A stretch of 64,000 bases of DNA from Flavipsychrobacter sp. (GCA_021155965.1 JAJNBJ010000004.1:1-64000); one strand, 5' to 3'. Positions 1 to 9,482 are shown, numbered from the stretch's first letter. Notes: generated by a model from the sequence alone, not told the origin. Made by a program: numbers and translations.

Positions 1-119
1 CTAAACGGAGTGCTATGCTGCCTTAGGCTATTTTTTTTCAAATATCCGTCTAACTTGTCATTTTCTTTATGATTGTGGTGCAACCAAATTGATTCTCAGG
101 ATGACATGTAACAATATAA

Positions 120-1205
120 CTATTGATCTTTGCTGAAGCGCAGCACTACTTCTATCACATCACCGGCATCTTCTTTCTTTGCATCCATGGTAGAGAGCGA
201 GAGCCGTGCGGAATGGTAGCCATCTTTTTTTCCGGTAATTTCAAAATCGTGGTGCAGGGGCAGCCTCAGCCGGAACTTACCGTCTTTTGAGAATACGGTA
301 TGTTTTTTTCCTTTTTCATCAAGCATGGTTATCGTCACATTCGTCAACACTTCATTGCTGGCTGTATCTACTGCGAAGCCTTTCAATGTAATGTATAGCG
401 GTGCGGCATTTGCTTTGGCAGAATCGGCAGCGGTGGTTCCTGTTTCAACTGTTGAAAGAAGTGTGTCGGCCATTGCGGTACTATCGCCCGGTGCGGGTGG
501 TCCTGCCCTGTTTGCTTCCTCATTATAAGGCTTTACTGCCTGTGCATCATGCTCATTTTTGCTATTGTACACCGTCACCACGCCTACTGTTGCTACCACG
601 CCTACTGCTGCTGCCGCAGCAAACCTGAAGAAAAGGAATGGTATGGCACGGAAACGTTTTCTTTTCTTAGGCTTTGCTGTCACGGGTTCTTCTTCCCACT
701 GCTGCAACTGCTCTCTCAGCTCATTTCGTGTGGCATCCCTGTGCCGGGCATCGAAAGCCCTCGATATCTCCTCATCAGCGATCTCTTCATCGGCAAACTC
801 ATCTGCCAGTTTCAACTCATTTCTCAGCTCATCTCTGCCTGCCTGGGTAATAGCTACAAGCAAATGTTTCTGAAAATCAACTTCCTCCCCAAAGGCAGCA
901 TCGGCCCGCGCAAGCAGCATCGTTATTGACGGGTTGGTGTGGCCTGCGCAGTATTGTTGTGCCAGTGCTGCAATGTATGCTGCCTGCAGGTTTTCCAGTT
1001 GCGGCAGGTACCGCTCGGTGTCCTTTATCTTATGATCGGCAAGTATATCCTTCAACTGCCAGTGTGTGCCTAGCAACGAATTACTGAACCCGGTCCAGAA
1101 TGTTTCCCCACGGGCTATTTCACCAGCCAATATGGACGGATAAGGCGCCATCTCCTCCAGTAATGGCAGAGACAACTCCTTCAGTATTTCCAGGTCTTGC
1201 GTCAT
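120..1205 (-). CDS. Membrane anti-sigma-like protein with periplasmic carboxypeptidase-regulatory-like domain
   Basis: Predicted 361-residue single-pass membrane protein. Residues 1-185 are a charged, mostly helical cytoplasmic part without the HxxxCxxC zinc anti-sigma motif; a basic stretch (KPKKRKR) precedes one membrane helix at about residues 194-212 (Ala/Val rich), followed by an acidic low-complexity linker and a C-terminal beta domain of about 90 residues resembling carboxypeptidase-regulatory (CarboxypepD_reg-like) domains. The start is set at the ATG that overlaps the sigma-factor stop (ATGA), which implies translational coupling; an ORF extension of 18 codons further upstream lies inside the sigma gene and is unlikely. 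Role as a regulator of the adjacent sigma factor is inferred from this coupling and topology. I do not recognise a named family for the cytoplasmic part. Confidence 0.75.
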   Translation of the reverse strand: MTQDLEILKELSLPLLEEMAPYPSILAGEIARGETFWTGFSNSLLGTHWQLKDILADHKIKDTERYLPQLENLQAAYIAALAQQYCAGHTNPSITMLLARADAAFGEEVDFQKHLLVAITQAGRDELRNELKLADEFADEEIADEEISRAFDARHRDATRNELREQLQQWEEEPVTAKPKKRKRFRAIPFLFFRFAAAAAVGVVATVGVVTVYNSKNEHDAQAVKPYNEEANRAGPPAPGDSTAMADTLLSTVETGTTAADSAKANAAPLYITLKGFAVDTASNEVLTNVTITMLDEKGKKHTVFSKDGKFRLRLPLHHDFEITGKKDGYHSARLSLSTMDAKKEDAGDVIEVVLRFSKDQ

Positions 1206-1828
1206 TGTTTCAGTTTCTTCAGTAACCTGAAGGTCAATGCCTTCAGTTGTTCGCGGCACAGGTAGTTCTTATTGCGTGCTATCTGCTCATTCTTATAGCC
1301 AAAGTGGGCGGCCACGTCTTTCATAGACTTGCCCTGGTAGTGTACCAGCAGCAAAAGCTCATGACAGTCGCCTTTTCCCTTCATATGTTCCAGGCTTTGC
1401 AAAATGGCCTGCACCCTTTCATTATTAATACCAATATCGCCGGCATGTAACCAATCTGTTATCGTATCTGCATATTGTTCATTCTCGTCGCCACTATCCC
1501 TGCTGTATCCTTCTGCTAGTGGCGAGGTACGGGAATTATCACGGAGTGTGTTGAGTAACTGGTTGCGGCATACCGAGTTAAGATAAGTTTGCAGGGAACA
1601 GGTGAGCCTGAATTCGCCGGTTCTGGCTTTTTCATACAGCACAATAAGCGCATCGTGGTATATGTCTTTTAACATTTCCGGATCGATGCTGCTGCTCATC
1701 CGCCGCATGAAGTTAAGACAGTAATCGCGGGTGCGGAGGCTCACACACTTCAGGTAGGTGGTGTCTTCCGCGATCAGTTCTATCAATTGTGGATCAGATA
1801 AAGATTCGCATTCCATTTGCCTGGCCAT
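1202..1828 (-). CDS. ECF-type RNA polymerase sigma factor
   Basis: About 208 residues, the size of sigma-70 family ECF factors. The region-2-like part (residues about 20-100) contains the helices that bind core polymerase and the -10 element (DIYHDALIVLYEKA followed by a QTYLNSVCRNQLLN segment), and the C-terminal part (about 145-200) has a region-4 helix-turn-helix (LLLVHYQGKSMKDVAAHFGY). It would direct polymerase to a small envelope-related regulon and is presumably held by the coupled membrane protein downstream, with which it shares a 4-base ATGA overlap. The start is uncertain: ATG codons occur at 1828 and 1816, and a longer reading frame begins at 1846. No obvious TAnnTTTG promoter was seen, so autoregulation through its own motif is possible but not shown. 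Confidence 0.85.
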   Translation of the reverse strand: MARQMECESLSDPQLIELIAEDTTYLKCVSLRTRDYCLNFMRRMSSSIDPEMLKDIYHDALIVLYEKARTGEFRLTCSLQTYLNSVCRNQLLNTLRDNSRTSPLAEGYSRDSGDENEQYADTITDWLHAGDIGINNERVQAILQSLEHMKGKGDCHELLLLVHYQGKSMKDVAAHFGYKNEQIARNKNYLCREQLKALTFRLLKKLKQ

Positions 1829-1956
1829 ACTAAGGTACAGGCACAATATACAAAGGGGCAGGGGATTTTCCCGTGTGCCTCTCAGGCGGAATTAATTGTA
1901 TTTTATCGTTTATGGCAGGATTTTAGTATGCATAAGGCTAACTAAATGTGCCAAAC

Positions 1957-3129
1957 ATGTTTCCTGCCATACGTAGCTCCTTTATTCTACTGTTAATCAT
2001 ACTTTTAATTCCATGTATTGCGGAGGCGCAGGTCATGTTCCCGACCTTCCTTTCAGAAGATAGTGTTTTCAGGAGGAAGAAGCTGGCGCCCGTAGCGTAC
2101 TACAGCAATCCTGACAGGGCATTTATAGGCTTAAGGTTCCGGCTGGCTAAGGGCAGGCTGGGGAAAAATGCTGAAGGATATGACCAATCCATACAGTTGC
2201 GGTACTCAGTATCTCAGAATTCTTTCAGCACTATATACACCGGTAATTTTTACGAACTCCTTGGCAAATGGAACCTGTCCTTAAATGCTTACTACGACTG
2301 GCTGATATGGACCAACTTTACAGGCCTTGGCAATGAGACGCGTATGGCCAAAGAGCGCGAATATTACCGGCTAAGCACCAGCGAATATGCAATTAATGTG
2401 GGTGCAAACAGGATATTTAAGGATCGGCATTTTGTAGAAGTAGCTGCTAATATGCAAGGCATAGAGGTATTCAGCAAGCCGAACACTTTTATTGCCGACA
2501 GCGTTATTAATGAACGAACTTATTATTTCGAACATCACACTTATGCAAACCTGAATTTGGCCTATGCTTACCAGGACGTGGATGACCATGTATTGCCAAC
2601 AAAGGGTGTGTTCTTTTATGCAGGCGGTGGCTATACATTGAATACCTACCAGCCTGAGAAGAGTTTTGCGAGGTATACCGGCATTGCACAGGTATATATA
2701 CCCTTGTTCAGCAAATTCAGCCTGGCGCTGCGTGCAAGTGGCATGGGCGTTTCCGGCACACCGGAGTTCTACCAATATGTAACGGTGGGCGGGCCCACAT
2801 CTGTACGTGGTTACCACAGGGACAGGTTCTGGGGCAACGTATCCTTTTACAACAGCAACGAATTGCGTTACATAACCGGCCTGCGCGTGAGAAAGTGGGA
2901 TAACAAAGTAGGCCTGCTGGTATTATTTGATAACGGACGTGTATGGCTCGACAACGAACAATCGAATAAGTTGCACTATGGATATGGCGGCGGGATACTA
3001 ATATCACCCGCTGCAAAATTTACGTTAACTGCTACCTATACGAGATCGGAAGAAGCAGGCGTGGTGCAGTTCAGGATGAGCAGGCTATTGAACCGCACAC
3101 CTCCCGGAAGCAGGAGGCAGCAGAGGTGA
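1957..3129 (+). CDS. Omp85/surface-antigen family outer-membrane barrel without POTRA domains
   Basis: A 390-residue outer-membrane protein with a signal peptide (hydrophobic stretch ending in CIAEAQ). The body alternates polar and aromatic residues as in beta-strands, and near residue 280 there is GGPTSVRGYHRD, the VRGF/Y lid motif of BamA/TamA-type surface antigen domains, followed by a final strand set typical of that family. No POTRA domains precede it, so it is a barrel-only member. After the last strand there is a short basic tail (PPGSRRQQR). Transport or assembly role is unknown. The ORF can start from a GTG nine bases upstream; the ATG at 1957 is preferred. It is divergent from the sigma-factor pair. 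Confidence 0.8.
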   Translation: MFPAIRSSFILLLIILLIPCIAEAQVMFPTFLSEDSVFRRKKLAPVAYYSNPDRAFIGLRFRLAKGRLGKNAEGYDQSIQLRYSVSQNSFSTIYTGNFYELLGKWNLSLNAYYDWLIWTNFTGLGNETRMAKEREYYRLSTSEYAINVGANRIFKDRHFVEVAANMQGIEVFSKPNTFIADSVINERTYYFEHHTYANLNLAYAYQDVDDHVLPTKGVFFYAGGGYTLNTYQPEKSFARYTGIAQVYIPLFSKFSLALRASGMGVSGTPEFYQYVTVGGPTSVRGYHRDRFWGNVSFYNSNELRYITGLRVRKWDNKVGLLVLFDNGRVWLDNEQSNKLHYGYGGGILISPAAKFTLTATYTRSEEAGVVQFRMSRLLNRTPPGSRRQQR

Positions 3130-3282
3130 TATTACCTGAATTTAGGCATATGCTTCATGATGGGCCTTGCCATTATAAGCGCTACCTCCCAGATCTCATG
3201 GTACACTTTTTATCATTATTTACCGGATATTCCGGCAGATCGGCATAAGGCTCACAGACTGGCGCTTTTAAACAATAATGTT

Positions 3283-3621
3283 ATGATCTACACAATAATT
3301 TCCGGTTTTGCGCTGGCGGCTATCATGGGCATGGTACTGATATCGCATGTGTTAAGAAATAAGCCTGTACCAAGGGCAGCTCTGGTGATGCACGGTCTGT
3401 TTGCGGCAATATCCCTGGTATTACTTATCGTATACGTTATGGGTAACCAGCCGGGGCCTATGCAGAGCCTGGTATTGTTTATTATAGCTGCAACCGGTGG
3501 TTTCATTATGCTTGCAAGGGAACTTACGGGGAAGCCGGTTCCCAAGTGGCTGGCTATTGTGCATGGCTTACTGGCAGCAAGCGGGCTGATAACTCTTCTG
3601 GTTTTTGCCCTGAACGGATAA
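3283..3621 (+). CDS. Small four-helix membrane protein with internal duplication
   Basis: A 112-residue integral membrane protein with four predicted helices. Helices 1-2 and 3-4 form two similar halves, each with the motif KPVP(R/K) in the loop followed by a helix beginning with (M/V)HGL. I do not recognise a named family. The frame stays open upstream to an ATG at 3157, but that extension is polar, contains a small hairpin-forming stretch (CCGGA/TCCGG near 3222-3234), and would put a soluble tail before helix 1; the ATG at 3283 places the first helix at the N-terminus and is preferred. It follows the Omp85-type gene by about 150 bases. Confidence 0.6.
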   Translation: MIYTIISGFALAAIMGMVLISHVLRNKPVPRAALVMHGLFAAISLVLLIVYVMGNQPGPMQSLVLFIIAATGGFIMLARELTGKPVPKWLAIVHGLLAASGLITLLVFALNG

Positions 3622-3740
3622 GTTCACCTGCCTCTTATTGTAATTTTAACCACTGGTTATTATCTTGTTTTTCACACCTGAAATGGCGGCTTTTACCCCA
3701 TTATTTTACCTGTTTTCAAGGCTTGTAATCCAATTTTAGG

Positions 3741-3748
3741 TACATTTG
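3741..3748 (+). promoter_or_regulatory. Bacteroidota -7 box ahead of the secreted protein at 3768
   Basis: TACATTTG matches the TAnnTTTG consensus and lies 19 bases before the ATG; a TTG at 3723-3725 could be the -33 element although spacing is a little short. Confidence 0.5.
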
Positions 3749-3767
3749 GAAACTGAAAACAGGACAC

Positions 3768-4175
3768 ATGAAAAAAATAATTGCTTTATTTTTTAGTATG
3801 GCTGTTATGGTATTGTATGCCAATAACTTAACAGCGCAGCAGAAACCAACAACAACCGTCACTTCCGTAGCACAAAAGGGTGAAAACATCTGGTTCACAC
3901 TCACGTCTTCCCAGCCACTTATCTTCGGTGACAATAGGTACGTCCTGTATATTGATGGCCGTGAATTTGTAAAGAGCAATACTCCCCAGGACGAGGATAA
4001 TAAAGTAGTATCGTTCCTGTTGAGTGCAGATGAATTGAATTCTTTGAAAGAAGGTTCGGGCATTTACCTGAGCTATGGACATCTCAAGATTGAGTACCAG
4101 GATATGGAAGCTCTTTCACAGCAAAGCCGCAGATGCTGGTCGGTTGGCAAATTCACTAAAGCAATGTTGAAATAA
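3768..4175 (+). CDS. Secreted protein of unknown function
   Basis: A 135-residue protein with a clear Sec signal peptide (basic MKK, hydrophobic core, cleavage near NLTAQQ). The mature part contains short beta-strand-like segments (WFTLTSSQPLIF, YVLYIDGREF) and ends in a basic helix. I do not recognise the family. It has its own promoter box and is followed after 20 bases by the T9SS hydrolase gene, so the two may be co-transcribed; a shared function cannot be inferred from sequence alone. Confidence 0.7.
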   Translation: MKKIIALFFSMAVMVLYANNLTAQQKPTTTVTSVAQKGENIWFTLTSSQPLIFGDNRYVLYIDGREFVKSNTPQDEDNKVVSFLLSADELNSLKEGSGIYLSYGHLKIEYQDMEALSQQSRRCWSVGKFTKAMLK

Positions 4176-4195
4176 TCAAGAAAAATATATTCAGA

Positions 4196-6484
4196 ATGAA
4201 TATCAATAATACTCCCGTAAAAAATATTTTGTTTGCTTTTGCTGCCTTATTTGTGTGTAATACCAGCATGGGGCAAACACCAGATCCCGGGCTGATGGGC
4301 ACACATACTGTGGCAAAAAAGCAGTACGACCTTGGCGATGCCTACTTTGCAGCTATTCCCACATACATGAACCATACTATGGAATGCAGGGGATCGGTGC
4401 ATTACCCGACAGACTTGAACAATGGCCCCTATCCGGTGCTCGTATGGCTGCATGGCAGGCATTCAACCTGTTACAACCCTACTACCGGCGCATCAAGCTC
4501 CGCATGGCCTTGCCCTACGGGCAGGTTGCCTATACGCAGCTATGAAGGCTACGACTATGCGGCACGCACCATGGCCAGCCACGGCTACATAGTTATTTCC
4601 ATATCTGCAAACGCGATCAATGCTTATGATGGCGTATCAGGGTTCTCCAGTGATGCAGGTATGACCGCACGCGGCCGCCTGATACAATGGCACCTTGACC
4701 TGTGGAAAGGATGGAATACGACAGATACCGGTCTTTCAACACCTTTCGGCAACCAATTCAAAGGCAGGCTGAACCTGCAGAATGTGGGTACCATGGGCCA
4801 CTCCCGTGGCGGAGAAGGGGCAATCTATAATGCTGAATATAACCGGAGCCTTGGCAGTCCGTATGGTATAAAGGCGGTGCTTACACTTGCCCCGGTTGAT
4901 TTTTTCAGGCATGTGCTGAATGACATAACAGTGATGAATATCGCCCCCTATTGCGATGGTGATGTGTGGGACCTGCAGGGCGTATATTATTACGATGATG
5001 CCCGTTATAAAAGTGTTACGGATGAGACGCCTAAACATAACGTACTTGTAATGGGCACCAACCACAACTACTTCAATACAGTTTGGTCGAATGATTCATC
5101 AAATTCATCAGGCGATGACTGGGGCTCAGGTCCCGATCCTTATTGTGGTGAGGGAATGCTAGGCAACGGGCGGCTTGATTCCATTAAACAAAAAGCTGTG
5201 TACAACACCTATGCCGCAGCGTTCTACAGGCTTTATATGGGCAAGGAAACGAAATTTGCACCCATACTCGAATGCAATAATGTTGTGCCGCCTGCTTCGT
5301 CTATGGTGGATACAAGCATAATTTTCGTTTCTTATCATGCTGGTAAGACTGATAGGTTGGACGTGAACCGTGTTGATTCGGTTTACAACCTGACAAATAA
5401 TAACGTTGGCGGTACCGTAACCACCAGTGCGCTTACAGCTCCCGCTGTATGTGGTGGCGGACTTACCGTGCCAGTGTGCGATCCGGGTTTGGGCGACCCG
5501 CAAAAACCACATATGGGTACTACAGGATCTGGAGGAATAAAAGGTCTGAACCAGATGAGAATAAGGTGGAGCGATACAACGGGATCTTATACCAATAACA
5601 TCCCCCAGGCCAGCCAGGATTTTACGCAATATCAGAACCTGGCATTCAGGGCATGTGTAAATTTCAGCGAAACAACTACAGGTGCTTATAATTATTTCAG
5701 TGTACAGCTTATCGATTCTGCAGGCGCAAAGGCCACAGAGCTTGTAAATAAATACAGCCACGCTTTGTTCTACCAGAAGGGGAATGAGACAATGGTATTA
5801 CCTAAAGTATGTTTTAACACAATCCATATCCCGATCGACAGTTTTAAAAACATTAACCTGGCCAAAGTAAGGCAGATCAAATTCCTGTTCAATAGATCTG
5901 CTGCGGGCGCTGTGCTGGTCAGCGATGTGGCTCTTGATAATCCTGTTTGCGGTAATCTTGATGCTGCTTATACCGACAGTGTACCAACCACAGGTAAGGT
6001 AATTTACTTTACCAATAAATCTACAGCTACTACCGGAGATACAGTTACAAGGCTTTGGAAATTTGGCGATCCCACGTCCGGGGTTAATGATACATCCACT
6101 AAGGCAAACCCAACGCATACCTACGCCAAATCGGGCACTTATACAGTATGTCTTTATGTAACCGTGAAGAGAAAAAGTAATGGCTTTACCTGTATAGACT
6201 CTTTCTGTAAAACTGTGACACGCCCGGTACGTGCCGGAGTGGAGGATATGAACACACCCGCAATAACGATCATTCCTAATCCTGCAAAGGACTACCTCCA
6301 GATAGACGGTGCTGAAAAAACAGATGTACTCAGGATCGTGAACCTGTATGGACAAGAAGTATTCAGTACCGTGCTTACACAGCCTATAGTTAATTTACCG
6401 CAGTTCCTGCCTGCGGGCCTGTATTACGCTATCGTAGTTACGCCGCGGGGAAATGTGCATGAGAAGATATTAATAACGAGATAG
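4196..6484 (+). CDS. Secreted alpha/beta-hydrolase with PKD domain and T9SS type A sorting domain
   Basis: A 762-residue exported enzyme. A signal peptide (residues about 1-26) is followed by an alpha/beta-hydrolase domain: the oxyanion-region motif VLVWLHGRH near residue 83 and the nucleophile elbow GHSRGG with Ser203. A middle beta region (about 370-585) has no recognised name. Residues about 590-680 form a PKD-like domain (WKFGDPTSG, HTYAKSGTYTVCLYV), and the last 70 residues are a T9SS type A sorting domain (IIPNPAKDYLQI, LPAGLYYAIV, final KILITR). It should be released or anchored at the cell surface and hydrolyse an ester or similar bond; the substrate is unknown. A strong terminator follows directly. 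Confidence 0.85.
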   Translation: MNINNTPVKNILFAFAALFVCNTSMGQTPDPGLMGTHTVAKKQYDLGDAYFAAIPTYMNHTMECRGSVHYPTDLNNGPYPVLVWLHGRHSTCYNPTTGASSSAWPCPTGRLPIRSYEGYDYAARTMASHGYIVISISANAINAYDGVSGFSSDAGMTARGRLIQWHLDLWKGWNTTDTGLSTPFGNQFKGRLNLQNVGTMGHSRGGEGAIYNAEYNRSLGSPYGIKAVLTLAPVDFFRHVLNDITVMNIAPYCDGDVWDLQGVYYYDDARYKSVTDETPKHNVLVMGTNHNYFNTVWSNDSSNSSGDDWGSGPDPYCGEGMLGNGRLDSIKQKAVYNTYAAAFYRLYMGKETKFAPILECNNVVPPASSMVDTSIIFVSYHAGKTDRLDVNRVDSVYNLTNNNVGGTVTTSALTAPAVCGGGLTVPVCDPGLGDPQKPHMGTTGSGGIKGLNQMRIRWSDTTGSYTNNIPQASQDFTQYQNLAFRACVNFSETTTGAYNYFSVQLIDSAGAKATELVNKYSHALFYQKGNETMVLPKVCFNTIHIPIDSFKNINLAKVRQIKFLFNRSAAGAVLVSDVALDNPVCGNLDAAYTDSVPTTGKVIYFTNKSTATTGDTVTRLWKFGDPTSGVNDTSTKANPTHTYAKSGTYTVCLYVTVKRKSNGFTCIDSFCKTVTRPVRAGVEDMNTPAITIIPNPAKDYLQIDGAEKTDVLRIVNLYGQEVFSTVLTQPIVNLPQFLPAGLYYAIVVTPRGNVHEKILITR

Positions 6485-6508
6485 GAAGAAAATCCTGAAA
6501 AATTATTG

Positions 6509-6545
6509 CAAATGAGCCACATTCCGGGAAGATGTGGCTCATTTG
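6509..6545 (+). terminator. Rho-independent-like hairpin after the hydrolase gene
   Basis: A perfect 14-base-pair stem (6509-6522 with 6532-6545) closing a 9-base loop, ending in TTTG followed by TATTATAA, sits 25 bases after the stop codon. Confidence 0.75.
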
Positions 6546-6591
6546 TATTATAAAGATAATGTGTATGATCCCTACAATAACTTGATTTTGT

Positions 6592-6599
6592 TATATTTG
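6592..6599 (+). promoter_or_regulatory. -7 box of the formate-THF ligase gene
   Basis: TATATTTG, an exact TAnnTTTG match, lies 40 bases upstream of the fhs start codon. Confidence 0.6.
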
Positions 6600-6639
6600 G
6601 CATTCACAAAAAATAAAATCATTCACTTAAAAAAATACT

Positions 6640-8331
6640 ATGTCTGATACAGCAACCAAACCATTTCCTTCTGATATTGAGATATCGAGGTCGGCAGTAT
6701 TGAAACCGATAGCAGAGATCGCGGAGAATATTGGCATCAATGCAGATGATATTATTCCCTACGGGAAGTATAAGGCAAAAGTGCCGCTTACTTATATCAA
6801 CGAAAAGAACATAAAGAACAGCAACCTGATACTGGTTACAGCCATCACACCCAACAAAGCTGGCGTGGGCAAAACAGTAACAAGCGTGGCTCTTTCGCTG
6901 GGGCTCAACTACATTGGCAAGAAAGCTGCCGTGGCATTGCGTGAGCCAAGCCTTGGCCCGTGCTTCGGGATGAAGGGTGGCGCAGCAGGCGGGGGTTACT
7001 CGCAGGTGCTGCCTATGGAAGATATTAACCTGCATTTCACCGGCGACTTCCATGCGATTACCTGTGCCAACAATATGATCTCCGCACTGTTGGATAACTA
7101 TCAATACCAGAACAGGCATACAGATAAAGCACTGGAGCGCATAGTATGGCGTCGTGTAGCTGATGTAAATGACCGTTCGCTGAGAAGTATAGTAACCGGT
7201 TTAGGCGGCAGCGCAAACGGCATACCCACAGAAGCAGGCTTTGATATAACGCCCGCATCTGAGATAATGGCACTGTTCTGCCTGGCTACTGATGTTGATG
7301 ACCTGCAGGCAAGGATAGAGCGTATAGTATTAGGCTATACTGTTGGCAAAAAACCATTTACCGTAAAAGACCTTGGTGTGGCCGAAGCCATTACCGTACT
7401 GCTGAAAGATGCTTTGCTGCCTAACCTGGTGCAAACAACAGAACAAACAACTGCCTTCGTACATGGCGGCCCATTTGCCAACATTGCCCACGGTTGCAAC
7501 ACAGTACTTGCCACTAAGATGGCGATGAGCACAACCGATTATGTAGTAACTGAATCAGGATTTGGCAGCGACCTTGGTGCCGAGAAGTTCCTGGATATTA
7601 AATGTCGTTTATCAGGCTTACGCCCTAAGGCTACTGTGATCGTGGCTACTACGGCTGCCCTGAAACTGCATGGTGGCGTAGATGCCAAAGAAATAACCAA
7701 GCCCAACATGGAGGCCCTGATAGCCGGCTTGCCTAACCTGCAAAGGCATGTGCAGAATATGAAGAATTTCGGGCAGAGCGTGATCGTATCCTTCAACAGG
7801 TTCAAGCATGATACCGATGAAGAAGTTAACCACCTGGCAAATTTCTGTGAGCAGCAGGGTGTGGTATTCGCCATCAATAACGGTTTTGTGCGTGGCGGCG
7901 AAGGCGCTTCTGACCTGGCACAAAAAGTGGTGAACGTGATAGAGAACAATCCTTCAAAGGATATCAACTTCACTTACGAACTGGACGACCATATAAAAAC
8001 CAAGATAGAGAAGATAGCAAAGAAGATATACCGCGCCGGCGAAGTGGTTTTCAACGGCAGTGCATTTGCGAAGCTGAAGCAATTTGAAGCCAACGGCTGG
8101 GGCAACCTGCCGGTTTGCATAGCCAAAACGCAATATTCATTCTCTGATGATGAGAAGAAGATCTGCGCACCTGAAGGGTTCACTATTAACATCCGCGACC
8201 TGGTGATCAATGCGGGTGCAGGGTTTATTGTGGCGGTAGCAGGTGAGATAATGCGCATGCCGGGATTGCCCAAAGACCCGCAGGCGCTGCACATAAAACT
8301 GGTGAACGGGGAAATAGAAGGATTGAGTTAA
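6640..8331 (+). CDS. fhs: Formate-tetrahydrofolate ligase
   Basis: A 563-residue enzyme, close to the usual ~557. It makes 10-formyl-THF from formate, THF and ATP in the cytoplasm, feeding purine synthesis and one-carbon metabolism. The P-loop-like segment [11 protein letters not shown] (about residues 69-79), the [20 protein letters not shown] block and the [10 protein letters not shown] segment are all present and characteristic. The loop reads [10 protein letters not shown] instead of the common TPAGEGKTTT, a modest deviation. It is a single-gene unit with its own promoter box upstream and a hairpin terminator downstream. purC and purF, whose pathway consumes formyl-THF, are elsewhere in the window. 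Confidence 0.95.
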   Translation: MSDTATKPFPSDIEISRSAVLKPIAEIAENIGINADDIIPYGKYKAKVPLTYINEKNIKNSNLILVTAITPNKAGVGKTVTSVALSLGLNYIGKKAAVALREPSLGPCFGMKGGAAGGGYSQVLPMEDINLHFTGDFHAITCANNMISALLDNYQYQNRHTDKALERIVWRRVADVNDRSLRSIVTGLGGSANGIPTEAGFDITPASEIMALFCLATDVDDLQARIERIVLGYTVGKKPFTVKDLGVAEAITVLLKDALLPNLVQTTEQTTAFVHGGPFANIAHGCNTVLATKMAMSTTDYVVTESGFGSDLGAEKFLDIKCRLSGLRPKATVIVATTAALKLHGGVDAKEITKPNMEALIAGLPNLQRHVQNMKNFGQSVIVSFNRFKHDTDEEVNHLANFCEQQGVVFAINNGFVRGGEGASDLAQKVVNVIENNPSKDINFTYELDDHIKTKIEKIAKKIYRAGEVVFNGSAFAKLKQFEANGWGNLPVCIAKTQYSFSDDEKKICAPEGFTINIRDLVINAGAGFIVAVAGEIMRMPGLPKDPQALHIKLVNGEIEGLS

Positions 8332-8377
8332 TGCTCAATGAGTCAATTTGCTTAATGGCTTGATCGAAATAACAAAA

Positions 8378-8405
8378 AATGCCTTACACTTCGGTGTGAG
8401 GCATT
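8378..8405 (+). terminator. UUCG-loop terminator after fhs
   Basis: A 12-base-pair stem with one G-U pair (8378-8389 with 8394-8405) closed by a TTCG tetraloop, followed by TGTG; about 46 bases after the stop. Confidence 0.75.
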
Positions 8406-8504
8406 TGTGTTAATATACACTTTAGAGAGTGTTAATTTTTACTGCTGTTTACACTATGTGGCGTGATTTTTCTTCTTTTCACCATGGAGCAAAAAAGGAA
8501 AATC

Positions 8505-9164
8505 ATGAAGACCGTATTATATAGTGCCGCATTTTTTGCATTACTGGCAACAGCATGCAGGCATACCCCGAAAGCAGACGAGGCAACAACCACTGCACCA
8601 CAAAATGTAGAGGCGGCTGCCACCGCAGGTACGCAGTATTCAGTTGATGTTCAGAAGAGTACGGTAAAATGGATAGGTGCGAAACCTACCGGCACACACC
8701 CGGGTGAATTTAAAATAAAAGAAGGGACACTTGCCGTTGCAGGCAATGCTGTGCAGGGCGGGCGCTTTGTAATTGACCTGCAAAGCCTCCAGGCATATGA
8801 TGAAGACGGCAAAGCAAATGCTAAACTTACCGGCCACCTGAAAAATGAGGACTTCTTCGACGTTGCACGATATGGCACAGCCACCTTCGACATAACCAAT
8901 GTGCAGGAAGGGACCGCCGATAATAAAGTGAAGATGGAAGGCGCTACGCACATGGTAACCGGTAACCTGAAGATTAAAAATATAACCAAGGGCATTACAT
9001 TCCCTGCACGGATAAATACCACGGGCGATGCTGTGATTGCAGACGCAGAATTCAATATGAACCGGACGAACTGGGGAATAACTTATGGTAACGACAAGTC
9101 ATTAGGGGATAAATTCATCAGGCCCGATGTAAATGTGAAAATACATTTGGAGGCAAACAAATAA
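8505..9164 (+). CDS. YceI-family lipoprotein
   Basis: A 219-residue lipoprotein: the signal peptide ends in LATAC with lipid-modified Cys18, then a short Ala/Thr-rich linker, then a YceI-like domain (residues about 45-215) with the typical start YSVDVQKSTVKWIGAK, the central LKNEDFFDVARYGTATFDI and the closing NRTNWGITYG. YceI proteins are lipocalin-like barrels that bind isoprenoid or amphiphilic ligands at the cell envelope; the ligand here is not known. The start at 8505 is chosen over an upstream ATG at 8463 because it begins with the signal peptide and has AGGA just before it. It converges on zapA without a clear terminator in between. Confidence 0.88.
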   Translation: MKTVLYSAAFFALLATACRHTPKADEATTTAPQNVEAAATAGTQYSVDVQKSTVKWIGAKPTGTHPGEFKIKEGTLAVAGNAVQGGRFVIDLQSLQAYDEDGKANAKLTGHLKNEDFFDVARYGTATFDITNVQEGTADNKVKMEGATHMVTGNLKIKNITKGITFPARINTTGDAVIADAEFNMNRTNWGITYGNDKSLGDKFIRPDVNVKIHLEANK

Positions 9165-9189
9165 AGCCAGCCCCTTGGAAAGAGTTGGA

Positions 9190-9480
9190 TCAGATACCCG
9201 GGACGATCACTTTATCAATTCTCCTGGATAGCTTATCCAGCTCTTCTTGTAATACTGGGTTATTATAAGATTCAATAGCGCTGTCAGCAGCATAACTGAG
9301 GAGGCACATGGCCATAAAATCCTGGTCGTCCTTGCCCGCATACTGGGCTTTCATCTCGTGTATCTTCTCATCGGCAAGCTTCACTGCTTTGCGTACCGCA
9401 GATTCTTCTTCAGGCTTTATCCTTATGGGGTAACTGCGCCCCGCAAGCCATACTTTTATGGAAATGGTTTCTTCAGACAT
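9190..9480 (-). CDS. zapA: Cell division protein ZapA
   Basis: A 96-residue protein of normal ZapA size. The N-terminal globular part (ISIKVWLAGRSYPIRI) and the following helical coiled-coil portion (VRKAVKLADEKIHEMKAQY ... LQEELDKLSRRID) match the family. ZapA binds and bundles FtsZ filaments at the division site. It starts two bases after the lspA stop, so the two genes form one transcription unit driven from the lspA promoter. Confidence 0.88.
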   Translation of the reverse strand: MSEETISIKVWLAGRSYPIRIKPEEESAVRKAVKLADEKIHEMKAQYAGKDDQDFMAMCLLSYAADSAIESYNNPVLQEELDKLSRRIDKVIVPGI

Positions 9481-9482
9481 AA

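Noticed and set aside
3157-3282. Longer N-terminus for the small membrane protein
   Set aside because: Polar, includes a hairpin-like stretch, and separates the first helix from the start; kept only as an alternative.
5159-6355. Two long minus-strand frames inside the hydrolase gene
   Set aside because: Antisense to a well-supported T9SS protein; no motif, no promoter.
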